64,000 nucleotides of DNA from DASPOJ01 sp049790315 (GCA_049790315.1 JBAQYV010000200.1:1-64000); one strand, 5' to 3'; shown: positions 14,572 through 23,543, counted from the first letter of the stretch. Notes: generated by a model not told the origin, from the letters alone. Numbers and translations: made by a program.

Positions 14572-16542
14572 ATGCAAACTACAGCCGAACAAGCGATGGA
14601 AATTGTTGCGCCCAAATCTCTAACGGTTCAAACAGGGAAGTTCCAACCAAGGTCCGACGAGGGCTCAACTGGCCTTGCGCGAAGCGTTTCCTCTCGCCGT
14701 TCGGTAGCTGCGCTGCTGGCTGTCTGGATGTTGAGCGTTGGCTGGCTGGGTGTTTTCCTGCGCGACAATTGGGTGCCGCACGACGACGGCATGCTGGCGC
14801 AAAGCGCCGAACGCGTTTTGGAAGGCCAGCTTCCTCACCGCGATTTCGACGAGGTTTACACCGGGGGGCTTAGCTACCTGCACGCGGCCGCATTCAAATT
14901 GTTTGGGACGAATTTGTTTTCAATCCGGCTGATGCTGATGTTGTTTTTTGCCTTGTGGGTTCCCGTTCTCTATTACTGCGCGTCGAGATTCGTGGGACCG
15001 CTTGGCGCGGCACTGGTAACTTTTTTAGGAGTTACGTGGAGTGTGCCCGTGTATCCGACGGGGATGCCATCGTGGTATTGCCTGTTTTTCGCGACGTTCG
15101 GAGTGGCGGCGTTAATGCGGCATCTCGAGACGCGCGCGCGCGTCTGGCTTTTCGTCGCGGGCCTATGCGGGGGATTTTCATTTCTTGCAAAGAGTCCGGG
15201 CATTTATTTTGTCGTCGCGGCGCTGCTATTTTTTGTGTATCGCGAACAATCCGAAGCGCGGATGGCGAGCGAGGACGGGGTATCCTCCGCGAGGTTGCCC
15301 GGCAGGCTCTACTCGTTATTCGTTCGCGTTTCGATTTTTGCGTTCGTCGTAGCGCTCGTCCTGTTAATTCGACGGCTAGCAAGTTTGCCGGAGCTGTACA
15401 ACTTCGTGCTGCCGGGATTCGCGTTGGGATTGGTGCTGCTAATTCGAGAATCGCGATCGACTGCAAGCGCCGATGGCGAGCGATTTTGGAACTTGTTTCG
15501 GCTGGCGATTCCGTTTCTGGCCGGCGCGGCGTTGCCAATAGTCTTGTTTTTGATTCCGTATGCCAGGGCGCATGCGCTTAGGAGCTTCTATAACGGCGTT
15601 TTTGTAACTCCGTTCATGCGAATTAGCATGGCGACATACGCGCCACCTCGCATGATCATGCTGCTTGCGCTCGTGCCGATCGGCGGGCTGGTGGGATTTG
15701 CGTGCTATTCAAAGCGCGGTGAATCCACCGCCGTGGGAGCTGCGGCGCTGGCCGGGTTCGTCGCGGTGCTGATTGCATCGGAGCACAGCAACTTTGTGTA
15801 TCGATTTGCGTGGCACTCGGCGGCAACGGCGATTCCCGTGTTGGTTGTGGCCGGTTCGCTGGTACTTCTGCGAGCGGGCTCGGGATGGAACTTGACAGAG
15901 CAACGCCGGCAACAGATTTTTCTGATGCTCTGCGCAACGGCCTTGTGCAGTCTGATTGCGTTTCCGTATTCGTCCGCGACGTATTTCTGTTATGTCGCGC
16001 CGCTCGTGGTGCTCGCGGCGGTAGCTATTCTCAGTACAAGAGATCCGGCTCCCCGCTTGCTGCCGAAATTGGCGGCGGGTTTTTACATCGTATTTATGAT
16101 GGTTGTGGTAACGCCCGGTTTTGGGCTCGATTCGATGTCGCGCTGGTACCAGGGCGCCGGAGCCATCGAGCAGCTTGAACTTCCACGAGCCGGCGGCTTG
16201 CGCGTGAATTGGAAGGAAGCCTATGTCTACCGTCGAGTGGTCTCCCTGGTGCAGGCAAAAGCCACGAATGGCGCCGTCTATGCGGGACCTGATTCGCCCG
16301 AGATTTATTTTTTGGCGGGAATGCCAAATCCGACACGCATGATTTTCGATGGATTCGAGGATTATGCCCACGAAAATTCCCGCGTAATGAGCGCGGTCGA
16401 TTCCACAGATCCGAATGTGGTCGTAATCGATCGCGTTCCCGAGGTTTCGACGCCGCTTCCCGGCGATGTTCGCCAGACACTGGCCGCGCGATACCCGGAA
16501 AAACTTTATCTTGGACATTTTGAAGTACGGTGGCGGCCATGA
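14572..16542 (+). CDS. multipass membrane glycosyltransferase (GT-C, PMT/ArnT-like)
   Basis: About 656 residues and roughly a dozen hydrophobic helices. The first extracytoplasmic loop has the acidic pair expected of GT-C enzymes (NWVPHDDGMLAQSAERVLEG followed by HRDFDEVY), the site that uses a polyprenyl-phosphate sugar. Later segments alternate Phe/Leu-rich helices with short loops, and the C terminus is a soluble domain. An upstream TTG (14542) lies inside the T-run of a hairpin, so I prefer the ATG at 14572 (14596 is also possible). The stop overlaps the next ATG (ATGA), so the three genes 14572-18145 form a coupled operon for envelope glycan assembly or glycosylation. The acceptor is unknown. 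Confidence 0.82.
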   Translation: MQTTAEQAMEIVAPKSLTVQTGKFQPRSDEGSTGLARSVSSRRSVAALLAVWMLSVGWLGVFLRDNWVPHDDGMLAQSAERVLEGQLPHRDFDEVYTGGLSYLHAAAFKLFGTNLFSIRLMLMLFFALWVPVLYYCASRFVGPLGAALVTFLGVTWSVPVYPTGMPSWYCLFFATFGVAALMRHLETRARVWLFVAGLCGGFSFLAKSPGIYFVVAALLFFVYREQSEARMASEDGVSSARLPGRLYSLFVRVSIFAFVVALVLLIRRLASLPELYNFVLPGFALGLVLLIRESRSTASADGERFWNLFRLAIPFLAGAALPIVLFLIPYARAHALRSFYNGVFVTPFMRISMATYAPPRMIMLLALVPIGGLVGFACYSKRGESTAVGAAALAGFVAVLIASEHSNFVYRFAWHSAATAIPVLVVAGSLVLLRAGSGWNLTEQRRQQIFLMLCATALCSLIAFPYSSATYFCYVAPLVVLAAVAILSTRDPAPRLLPKLAAGFYIVFMMVVVTPGFGLDSMSRWYQGAGAIEQLELPRAGGLRVNWKEAYVYRRVVSLVQAKATNGAVYAGPDSPEIYFLAGMPNPTRMIFDGFEDYAHENSRVMSAVDSTDPNVVVIDRVPEVSTPLPGDVRQTLAARYPEKLYLGHFEVRWRP

Positions 16543-17141
16543 TCCCCGGAACGGATTTGCTGGCGCATCCGCGGGCGTATTTATTCTGGCAAGGAAAATT
16601 TGCCGAGCAGAAGCTGGCGCCGATGTACGCGCGCAACGACATGGCGCGCGTGCGGCGCGTTCTTGATGTCGGCTGCGGTCCCGGCACAAACACGCGCCAC
16701 TTCGCGGCAGCCGGTTACCTCGGCGTTGACGTGAATCCAGCGTACGTGGCTTACGCGCGCCGCCACTACGGGCGCGATTTTTTGGCCGCCGACGTTTGCG
16801 AATATACAGCTCCGGAGGGCGAAAAATACGATTTCATTCTCGTGAATAGTTTTCTTCACCACATCGATCTCGCATCCACGCGGCGGATTCTTTCACATCT
16901 TTCGACATTGCTTACCGAAGATGGGCACGTGCACATCATCGAGGTGGCCATGCCGGAACACGGCAAAGTAGCGCGGCAACTGGCGCGCTGGGATCGCGGG
17001 CGCTACGTTCGGCCGCTTGCGGAGTGGCGAGACATTTTTACGGAAACGTTCGAGGCGGCTGTACTCGAGCCGTTTTGGCTGACGCGTCTAGACGTGAAAC
17101 TTTGGAACATGGTCTATTTTAAAGGGAGGGCACGCGCATGA
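16539..17141 (+). CDS. class I SAM-dependent methyltransferase
   Basis: 200 residues. Motif I VLDVGCGPGTNTRHF binds SAM, the acidic ribose contact is in LGVDVNPAYVAYARR, and later motifs are FLAADVCEY and KYDFILVNSFLHH. The start at 16539 overlaps the glycosyltransferase stop by 4 nt (ATGA); a GTG at 16530 is an alternative. It in turn overlaps the following GT2 gene by 4 nt. Position between two glycosyltransferases suggests methylation of a sugar or lipid-linked glycan, but the acceptor cannot be read from sequence. Confidence 0.88.
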   Translation: MIPGTDLLAHPRAYLFWQGKFAEQKLAPMYARNDMARVRRVLDVGCGPGTNTRHFAAAGYLGVDVNPAYVAYARRHYGRDFLAADVCEYTAPEGEKYDFILVNSFLHHIDLASTRRILSHLSTLLTEDGHVHIIEVAMPEHGKVARQLARWDRGRYVRPLAEWRDIFTETFEAAVLEPFWLTRLDVKLWNMVYFKGRARA

Positions 17142-18145
17142 GCGAGAATGCCGAGGAAGCCTTCCGGCTGTCGGTCGCCGTTCCGGTGCACAACGAAGAA
17201 GCGACGCTGCCCGAATTCTTGCGGCGCCTGGTCGCGGTGGTTGATCAAATCGCGGGAGGGCCGCACGAGTTCGTTTTCGTCGATGACGGAAGTACCGACG
17301 GCTCGCGAGAAATTCTGGAAGTCGCGGCGCGGAAGGATTCCCGGTTCGTGGTGGTCGTGCTTTCGCGCAACTTCGGGCATCAGGCTGCGCTTTCTGCGGC
17401 GCTCGATCAGGTCTCTGGCGACGCGACGGTGGTGATGGATGCGGACCTGCAAGATACGCCCGAGGCGATTTGGGCCTTCGTCTCGAAGTTCGTGGACGGC
17501 TATGACGTGGTATACGCCCAGCGTACGAAGCGCAAAGAGCCCTGGTGGCTGCGGGCATGCTACAAGATTTTCTACCGCCTGATTTCGTCGCTTGCCGATG
17601 TTCGTCTGCCGCTGGATGCGGGAGATTTCGGATTAATGTCGCGGCGCGTGGTGCGGTTGATCCGCGCCATGCCGGAACATCACCGCTACCTTCGCGGGCT
17701 GCGCGGATGGGTGGGCTTCAAACAAATCGGGATTCATGTGGAGCGAGACGCGCGCCATAGCGGGGAAAGCAAATACACGAGTCTGCGATTGTTCAAGCTG
17801 GCGTTCGATGGAATTCTGGCGTTTTCAGTGGCGCCGATTCGCGCTGCCGCAATTCTGGGTGTGGTCGCGATTGGGTTCTCCGGCGGGTTCACCGTGTATT
17901 CCGCGTGGGTGCGGCTGGTGCTGCATCGTTCGCCGCAAGGTTTTGCCGCCATCATCACCGTCGTGACGTTCCTTTCCGGCGTCCAGCTGTTATTCCTGGG
18001 CGTGATTGGCGAATACGTCGGGCGCATATTCGAGGAACTGAAGGCGCGGCCAATCTATGTGGTCGCCAACGTGATTCGGCGCGAGCGAAGGGGCGACGCT
18101 GCGGACCGCGAGAACGAACGCACCGAGATTACCGCGGCAAGATGA
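17138..18145 (+). CDS. GT2 polyprenyl-phosphate glycosyltransferase (GtrB/DPM1-like)
   Basis: 335 residues. The catalytic GT2 domain (about 10-230) has the nucleotide-binding VAVPVHNEEATLPEF, FVFVDDGSTDGSREI, LSRNFGHQAALSAALD, the metal-binding VVMDADLQDTPE and the C-terminal DAGDFGLMSRR. Two C-terminal helices (about 235-260 and 270-295, the second ending VIGEYVGRI) are the GtrB/ArnC membrane anchor. Such enzymes transfer a sugar from UDP- or GDP-sugar to undecaprenyl phosphate, giving the donor used by GT-C enzymes. The GT-C gene is two positions upstream in the same coupled operon, so donor synthesis and transfer fit together. Confidence 0.93.
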   Translation: MSENAEEAFRLSVAVPVHNEEATLPEFLRRLVAVVDQIAGGPHEFVFVDDGSTDGSREILEVAARKDSRFVVVVLSRNFGHQAALSAALDQVSGDATVVMDADLQDTPEAIWAFVSKFVDGYDVVYAQRTKRKEPWWLRACYKIFYRLISSLADVRLPLDAGDFGLMSRRVVRLIRAMPEHHRYLRGLRGWVGFKQIGIHVERDARHSGESKYTSLRLFKLAFDGILAFSVAPIRAAAILGVVAIGFSGGFTVYSAWVRLVLHRSPQGFAAIITVVTFLSGVQLLFLGVIGEYVGRIFEELKARPIYVVANVIRRERRGDAADRENERTEITAAR

Positions 18146-18227
18146 CCTGCGCCGATTCCGTGCCGTCCGCCGATTGAAGCATGCTGAACAACAGATGTGA
18201 GCTCTGGCTGGGCTGTGTGGGCATGTC

Positions 18228-18244
18228 ATATCGTCGTACGATAT
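18228..18244. promoter_or_regulatory. palindromic operator-like site upstream of the ClC gene
   Basis: Perfect inverted repeat ATATCGT-CGT-ACGATAT, then ATTAAA. It lies 40-56 nt before the ATG, overlapping where a promoter would be. AT-rich dyads of this size are typical binding sites for small winged-helix repressors, but no regulator gene adjoins it. Confidence 0.5.
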
Positions 18245-18283
18245 ATTAAAGAGCAGATATAAACGGATGAATCCAATCCCACG

Positions 18284-20038
18284 ATGTCACTAGCTTGGAA
18301 CGATTTGGTGACGCGCGCGCGGCGCGCTGTCCCCCTCAACGAAGATAATTTCTTTCTGATCCTGGCCGTCGTGATCGGCGTGCTTTCGGGATTGGCGGTT
18401 GTGTGTTTTCGCCGCGCAATTCAGATCACGACTCACTGGTTGTTCGGAGCCGGGCAGCCGATCAGTCATCTTCGGCTGCTGCTTGTGCCGAGCGTGGCTG
18501 GATTGATTCTTGCGGCGGTCGTGATTTTGATTTTTCCGGCTGTGCGCGGCAGCGGGGTGAACCAAACAAAATCCGCGGTTTACATCTACAACGGCTACAT
18601 CTCGTTCCGCACCGTCATCGGTAAGTTCCTGACATGCGTGCTGGCGATCGGCAGCGGGCAATCACTCGGCCCCGAGGATCCTTCGCTGCAGATGGGTGCG
18701 GGGATCGCGTCGATTCTGGGGCGCAATTTGCAGCTCTCGCGCGAAAAGCTGCGTCTTCTGGCGCCGGTGGGCGCGGCGGCGGGTTTGGCTGCGGCGTTCA
18801 ACGCTCCGATCGCGGCGGTAATTTTCGTGATCGAAGAAATTATCGGCACGTGGACCGCCGGAATTCTGGGCGCCGTGATTCTGGCCGCGGCGTCGAGCGT
18901 AGTGGTGATGCGATTGTTTCTGGGCGCGGCGCCGATGTTCCGCATTCCGGAATACAAGATGGTGCATCCGCAGGAGATGCTGGCGTACGTCGTCCTGGGA
19001 ATCATCGGCGGTATCGCGTCTCTCGTATTCTCGAAGTTGCTCACGTGGATGCGCGGGCGCGTGCGAGCCCTTCCGACGTGGACCGAATATTTCCAGCCGG
19101 CAATCGCCGGTTTGGCCATCGGCGTAATCGCTTTCAAGTTTCCTCAAGTGATGGGCGCCGGCTACGAGCAATTGGATCAGGCGATGACGGGGCATTTCCT
19201 TTGGCACGTTCTCGCGCTGTTGGTTCTGCTGAAAATTCTAGCAACGGTATTTTCCGTTTCGAGCGGGGCCCCCGGCGGCATGTTTGCGCCCACGCTTTTC
19301 ATTGGCGGAATGTTGGGCGCGGCGGTGGGCACGCTGCAGGCGAGATTTTTTCCGGCGTATACCGGACCGGTGGGCGCCTACGCGCTGGTGGGCATGGGCA
19401 CGTTGTTTGCGGGATTCTTGCGCGTGCCGATGACGTCGGTTTTCATGGTGCTCGAGATCAGCGGAAATTATTCGATCATTCTGCCGGTGATGGTGTCGAA
19501 TACGATCGCGTATTGGGTCAGCCGGCGATTCCAGCATTTGCCGATCTTCGATGTGCTGACGGCGCAGGACGGATTGAACCTACCCTCAATGGAGGAGCAC
19601 CGGGAATCGCGCGTGTTGCGCGTGGAGGACGCGATGCAGCCGCCGCCGGGCGTCACGCTCCGCACGGAGGAGACCGTGGGCGGCGCGCTGGCGCGCGCGA
19701 ATGAGGCAAGCGAGAATACGCTGTTGGTATCGTCTCCTGCCGGTCGGTGGGCGGTGGTGAAGCGAAGTGAGCTTGAGGAAGCCGTGCGCCAGGGGAAGCA
19801 GATGGCATTCGTAGGCGACGCCACGCCCGGCATTCGAGTGTCTCGGCTGCACGCGGACCAGCCTTTGGAACTGGCGCTACGTTTCCTGCGCGATTCGGAT
19901 TACCTTCCCGTGGTGCATCGGGCCGAGCCGCGCACGTTGCTGGGCGTCGTGTCGCTTGCGAATTTGCTAACGTCGTACCGTCGCGTCTCCACGGGTGAAG
20001 CAACCGCGACCGGGCCAGCGATCGTCCGGACGCCGTAG
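18284..20038 (+). CDS. ClC chloride channel/antiporter with C-terminal CBS pair
   Basis: 584 residues. The ClC membrane core (about 20-430) has the selectivity motifs GSGQSLGPEDPSLQMGA (gating Glu retained, but the usual GxEGP reads GPEDP), the GGMFAPTLFIGG motif, and AAGLAAAFNAPIAAVIFVIEEI. The C-terminal ~130 residues form two CBS-like motifs (VEDAMQPPPGVTL ... VVKRSELEEAV and DYLPVVHR ... LLGVVSLANLLTSYR), which in ClC proteins bind adenosine nucleotides or mediate dimer gating. Predicted to move Cl- (or F-) across the inner membrane, possibly coupled to H+. The upstream palindrome suggests its own regulation. It follows the glycosyltransferase operon by 138 nt. Confidence 0.95.
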   Translation: MSLAWNDLVTRARRAVPLNEDNFFLILAVVIGVLSGLAVVCFRRAIQITTHWLFGAGQPISHLRLLLVPSVAGLILAAVVILIFPAVRGSGVNQTKSAVYIYNGYISFRTVIGKFLTCVLAIGSGQSLGPEDPSLQMGAGIASILGRNLQLSREKLRLLAPVGAAAGLAAAFNAPIAAVIFVIEEIIGTWTAGILGAVILAAASSVVVMRLFLGAAPMFRIPEYKMVHPQEMLAYVVLGIIGGIASLVFSKLLTWMRGRVRALPTWTEYFQPAIAGLAIGVIAFKFPQVMGAGYEQLDQAMTGHFLWHVLALLVLLKILATVFSVSSGAPGGMFAPTLFIGGMLGAAVGTLQARFFPAYTGPVGAYALVGMGTLFAGFLRVPMTSVFMVLEISGNYSIILPVMVSNTIAYWVSRRFQHLPIFDVLTAQDGLNLPSMEEHRESRVLRVEDAMQPPPGVTLRTEETVGGALARANEASENTLLVSSPAGRWAVVKRSELEEAVRQGKQMAFVGDATPGIRVSRLHADQPLELALRFLRDSDYLPVVHRAEPRTLLGVVSLANLLTSYRRVSTGEATATGPAIVRTP

Positions 20039-20241
20039 TACCTCCGTACCAAAAGGATCAAACCGACAAATGGGACGGCCGCTCTATTGTTGCGGTCGTG
20101 CTCGAAAGCTATCCTGATCGCGTACCAAGTTACAGATTGGAACGCCGGCATCGCGGTAGTGGTTCCCGGCGATGTAGGGTTCCCAAAGAAAAGTCAGCGA
20201 CAAGGGGAGCCTTCGCGGCAAAGAAGTGCACAGGAGGGGTT

Positions 20242-20586
20242 GTGACACAGAGTGAACGCCGCAACGCCCAGCGTTTCCGAATCAGGCTGCCGATGACGGT
20301 GCGATGGACCGCCGGCAGTGCCATCGGAGAGGCCAGCACGGAATCGAAGAACGTGAGTTCGCGTGGCGTTTTCTTCCATCTGCCGAAGACCGTCAAGAAT
20401 GGCTCGCCTGTCGAGATCCTTCTGACGCTGCCACACGAAATTACCCTGGCCGGCCCCGTGCGGGTGCGGTGCCTGGGGCGCATCCAACGCGCGGAACCCG
20501 ATGAAGATGGACGGGCCGGCGTATTCGGAATGGTTGCCGAAATCGAAAGATACGAATTCCTGCGCAGCGACGAATCGGCTGCGTAG
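20242..20586 (+). CDS. PilZ-domain c-di-GMP receptor
   Basis: A 114-residue single-domain protein with both ligand motifs: RNAQR (R7-R11, RxxxR) and NVSSRG (37-42, the [D/N]xSxxG motif), so c-di-GMP binding is likely. The rest of the beta-barrel is VEILLTLPHEI and GPVRVRCLGRIQR. The frame is open further upstream, but the GTG at 20242 has AGGAGGGG immediately before it and begins two residues before the conserved basic segment. The gene ends at an intrinsic terminator. A diguanylate cyclase/phosphodiesterase lies at 51947-54058 in the same window. The output partner is unknown. Confidence 0.87.
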   Translation: MTQSERRNAQRFRIRLPMTVRWTAGSAIGEASTESKNVSSRGVFFHLPKTVKNGSPVEILLTLPHEITLAGPVRVRCLGRIQRAEPDEDGRAGVFGMVAEIERYEFLRSDESAA

Positions 20587-20626
20587 ACCGAGCTTGTCTG
20601 CCACCTGCGGAGGCGGACAGGAAAAG

Positions 20627-20669
20627 CCGGGGCGTCTTGGACCCTCAGCGGGGCGCCCCGGTTATATTT
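20627..20669. terminator. bidirectional terminator between PilZ and ABC permease genes
   Basis: Perfect 8-bp stem CCGGGGCG (20627-20634) with CGCCCCGG (20654-20661), then TTATATTTTTTT on the plus strand. On the minus strand the same stem is followed by CTTTTC. It separates convergent genes. A weaker hairpin (20596-20603 with 20613-20620) precedes it. Confidence 0.75.
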
Positions 20670-20678
20670 TTTTGAGAA

Positions 20679-22163
20679 TTATTCGTAGCGAAGCGCTTCC
20701 ACCGGATCGAGTTTGGCCGCGCGCGATGCGGGAACGATTCCGGCCGCCAAGCTTACGATGACCGCGAAGGCGATGGCTCCGAGCGCGAGCCACCACGGCA
20801 CGGACCAGATGTCCTCTGCCGGCACGCCTTGGCGCTTCAGATAAATCGTGGTGCCGATGTGAATCAAACGGCCGATCGCCCAGCCCATTCCAACGCCGAC
20901 CACTCCGCCGGCGACGCCCATCACGCCAGCTTCCAGGAAGAATAATCGCCGGACATCGCGATTGCTGGCGCCCAGCGCTTTGAGCACGCCGATCTCGCGG
21001 CGGCGTTCGAGAATCGCCATCACCAGGGTGTTCACGATGCCTAGCGATGCGACCGCGAGCGCGAGGCTGCCGAAAATTCCGAGCAACATATCCAGGATCG
21101 CGAAGAGCAAACGCAGATTGCGCGTTACGTCGAGCAGAGAAAACGTGCTGAAGCCCATCAGCTTGATCGCGGCTTCCACCGAGGCGACGGAGCCGGGACC
21201 GTCGGTGCGCAGAGTTAAATTGGCGTAGCGCACGCCGCTGGCCGAGCTGGATGCCGAGGCGTCGTCCATCACTTCGCGCAGATCGCTGCCTTGCACGGGC
21301 GCGAGTGTTTCGGCGAGCTTCAGTGGAATGTACGCGCCGGAGCCGCCGAGTCCGCCGGGGCCGACGCCGGGGTCGCCGGTTACGACGATACCGACGATCG
21401 TGAATGGCTTTTCGATGGGGACAATAGAAAAGCCCATGCCGAGATCGCTTGTTGCGCTCGGTGCGGTTGGCGTGGGTGACGCACCGGACACGCTAGTGGT
21501 TTGTGAGCCCGGCGCTAGCTTCGTTTGAGGTGGGGTTGCGACGGCGGAGGCGCGCGATTGCCGCTGCGGAAAACGCAGCGTCAGCGTTTTGCCGATTAGC
21601 GCGGCGGGTTGGATGTTCGCGGAGTCGGCGAGCGATTGCGCGACTTCCTCGCGCAAGATCACTTCCGGCGCGTCAGGACTCGAGAAGAAGCGGCCTTCCA
21701 TGTCGTCGAACGCGTCGTTCGAGGTTGAAGAGGGCGGCAGGCCGGCAACCGTTGTGAGCTGACCGCGCTCGCCGAGGCTCGCTTCCGCGGTGAAATGCAC
21801 TTCCGAGTAGACCTCAATCACGCCGGGCAGCGCCGCGATTTCCTTTCGCGCAGCTTCATCGAGAGGGCGAATATCAGGCGAGCCGGCGTTTACATCCGGC
21901 TCCGCTTCGGAGCGCCTGCGGAAGCCGGGGCCGGATCCAGGACCGGGCCGCGCGGCCATTTGGCGAGGGCGCACATAAATCGAATCAAAGAGTCCGGTGC
22001 GTTCGAGACGGCGCGAAGCGAAGGCCTGCAAACCTACGCCGAGCGAAAGCATGGCCACGAGCGATGCCACACCGACGGCAATTCCAAGCGTCGTAAGAGT
22101 GTTTCGCAACACGGCTTCGCGCAGATTGCGCGATGCCAATTCCAGAAGATCGCCCGCTTTCAT
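20679..22163 (-). CDS. MacB/LolC-type ABC transporter permease
   Basis: 494 residues in the four-TM MacB layout: an N-terminal TM (TLTTLGIAVGVASLVAMLSLGVG, about 22-45), a large periplasmic core (about 50-350), and a C-terminal FtsX block of three helices with LGIVNTLVMAILERRREIGVLKALGASNRDVRRLFF, ending AAKLDPVEALRYE. The periplasmic part carries a Pro/Thr/Ser-rich low-complexity loop around residues 200-240. The ATG overlaps the upstream ATPase stop by 4 nt (22160-22163), so the two are one export unit, presumably a homodimeric permease plus ATPase dimer. The substrate is unknown and no membrane-fusion protein gene adjoins. Confidence 0.93.
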   Translation of the reverse strand: MKAGDLLELASRNLREAVLRNTLTTLGIAVGVASLVAMLSLGVGLQAFASRRLERTGLFDSIYVRPRQMAARPGPGSGPGFRRRSEAEPDVNAGSPDIRPLDEAARKEIAALPGVIEVYSEVHFTAEASLGERGQLTTVAGLPPSSTSNDAFDDMEGRFFSSPDAPEVILREEVAQSLADSANIQPAALIGKTLTLRFPQRQSRASAVATPPQTKLAPGSQTTSVSGASPTPTAPSATSDLGMGFSIVPIEKPFTIVGIVVTGDPGVGPGGLGGSGAYIPLKLAETLAPVQGSDLREVMDDASASSSASGVRYANLTLRTDGPGSVASVEAAIKLMGFSTFSLLDVTRNLRLLFAILDMLLGIFGSLALAVASLGIVNTLVMAILERRREIGVLKALGASNRDVRRLFFLEAGVMGVAGGVVGVGMGWAIGRLIHIGTTIYLKRQGVPAEDIWSVPWWLALGAIAFAVIVSLAAGIVPASRAAKLDPVEALRYE

Positions 22164-22930
22164 CGACGCACCTCGCGCTCGATGCGCCCGTCGGAAATGG
22201 TGACAATGCGATCGGCGAAACGCTCGGCGAGGCCTTGCTCGTGCGTCACGAGAACCACCGTCATTCTGCGCGCCGCACCGGCCGCGTCACCGCTGCCGTT
22301 CGTTTCGCTAGAGCCGCTCGACGCGGCGGGACGATGCAGTCCTTCGATCAACTGCAAAATTTCCTCGCCCGTGCGCGAGTCAAGGTTGCCCGTCGGTTCA
22401 TCGGCCAACAATATCGAGGGTCGATTCACCAGCGCCCGCGCGATTGCCGCGCGCTGTTGCTCGCCGCCGGAAAGCTGGCTCGGGTGGTGCGTACGGCGCG
22501 CCGAGAGGAGCACGCGATCCAGCGCTTCGCGAACGCGCGCGGGCCGCTCGGCGCGGGGCGTTTCGGCCAAGCGCAGCGGCAATTCGACATTTTCTTCGAG
22601 CGTCATTTTCGGCAGTAGTTGGAATGCCTGAAACACCATGCCAATGGTTCGGTTGCGATGGCGCGCAAGCTCTTCGCCGTTCATGGCGCTGATGTCGCGG
22701 CCATTCGCGAAAATTGCGCCCGAGGTCGGACGGTCGAGTCCGGCGAGCAGATTTAGCAGTGTGGATTTACCGGAGCCGGACGCGCCGAGCAGCGCGACGT
22801 ATTCACCGTGCGCAATTTCGAGCGAAAGCTGATCGATTGCGCGTACCACCGCGTCGCCCATGGTGTAGTGTCGAGAAACTTCGATGGCTTGAAACGCCGC
22901 GCCGTTGTTTTTCATCGTTTGGGAACTCAC
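22160..22930 (-). CDS. ABC transporter ATPase (MacB/LolD group)
   Basis: 256 residues with Walker A GASGSGKST, Q-loop MVFQAFQLLPKMTLEENV, signature LSGGEQQR, Walker B ILLADEPTGNLDS and switch His in VLVTHEQ. A Ser/Gly/Ala-rich insert (about 205-225) precedes the switch strand. The frame begins with a GTG at 22930; an ATG at 22915 is equally possible and neither has a strong ribosome site. Partner of the overlapping permease gene, energising extracytoplasmic transport or mechanical work as in MacB/LolCDE systems. Confidence 0.95.
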   Translation of the reverse strand: MSSQTMKNNGAAFQAIEVSRHYTMGDAVVRAIDQLSLEIAHGEYVALLGASGSGKSTLLNLLAGLDRPTSGAIFANGRDISAMNGEELARHRNRTIGMVFQAFQLLPKMTLEENVELPLRLAETPRAERPARVREALDRVLLSARRTHHPSQLSGGEQQRAAIARALVNRPSILLADEPTGNLDSRTGEEILQLIEGLHRPAASSGSSETNGSGDAAGAARRMTVVLVTHEQGLAERFADRIVTISDGRIEREVRR

Positions 22931-22994
22931 ACTCTAACTACGCGCGCGAGAGGGAACAAGTTGCAGCGCGCTTCCAGGATTTTCGTATGCTCAT

Positions 22995-23543
22995 TCAGCG
23001 TTGGGATTCGCGGCCGGCGGTGACGTCGGCATTGAATTGCGCGGACTTATTCTTCGGCACCGTGACGGCCTTCCAGTTTTCGCCCGCGAAGTGCTTCGCG
23101 AGATAGACGATTTGGCCGACATGGTAGGAATAGTGCGAAATTTGGCGATGAATCGCCTGCATCACCGAATGCGGCTCGCCGCGAATCGTAATCCGGCGCG
23201 GGAGGTCCGAGTCGGTGAGCTCCTCGAGCGCTACGAAGACGTAACTCCATCCCTGTTCCCACAGTGCCATGATTTCCGCGCGAGTTTTCGGCGCGGATTC
23301 AAATTCCGAGTCGCGATTGCGATCGGGCTTTTCGCCGTCCGTGGTGAGGAAATTCGTAAAGCGCGATTTCATGTTGCCTGCCATATGCTTCACGATGATG
23401 GCGATGGAATTCGATTCCGGATCGAGCGTCGCGAAGAACGCTTCGTCCGGCGCTTGCTCCATGGCGCGCTCCGCGAGTTTTTTCGTGTGCCTGAAAAGAT
23501 CGACTGAATCTTTGACTTCCGATGTTGTGAATTCGTGAGCCAT
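22995..23543 (-). CDS. DinB-like four-helix protein (DUF1572)
   Basis: 182 residues beginning MAHEFTTSEVKDSVDLF. The helical bundle has three His positions characteristic of DinB-fold metal sites: IIVKHMAGN, QAIHRQISH and HVGQIVYLAKH. Members of DUF1572 are uncharacterised; related DinB/YfiT proteins are thiol-dependent metal enzymes. The frame extends 30 codons upstream, but that extension is Arg-rich and non-conserved, so the ATG at 23543 is used. It is on the same strand as the ABC pair but has a 64-nt gap before it. Confidence 0.85.
   Translation of the reverse strand: MAHEFTTSEVKDSVDLFRHTKKLAERAMEQAPDEAFFATLDPESNSIAIIVKHMAGNMKSRFTNFLTTDGEKPDRNRDSEFESAPKTRAEIMALWEQGWSYVFVALEELTDSDLPRRITIRGEPHSVMQAIHRQISHYSYHVGQIVYLAKHFAGENWKAVTVPKNKSAQFNADVTAGRESQR

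Noticed and set aside
18146..18283. Fluoride riboswitch before the ClC gene
   Set aside because: I could not find the conserved GGxGAUGG-type core; only the palindrome is visible.
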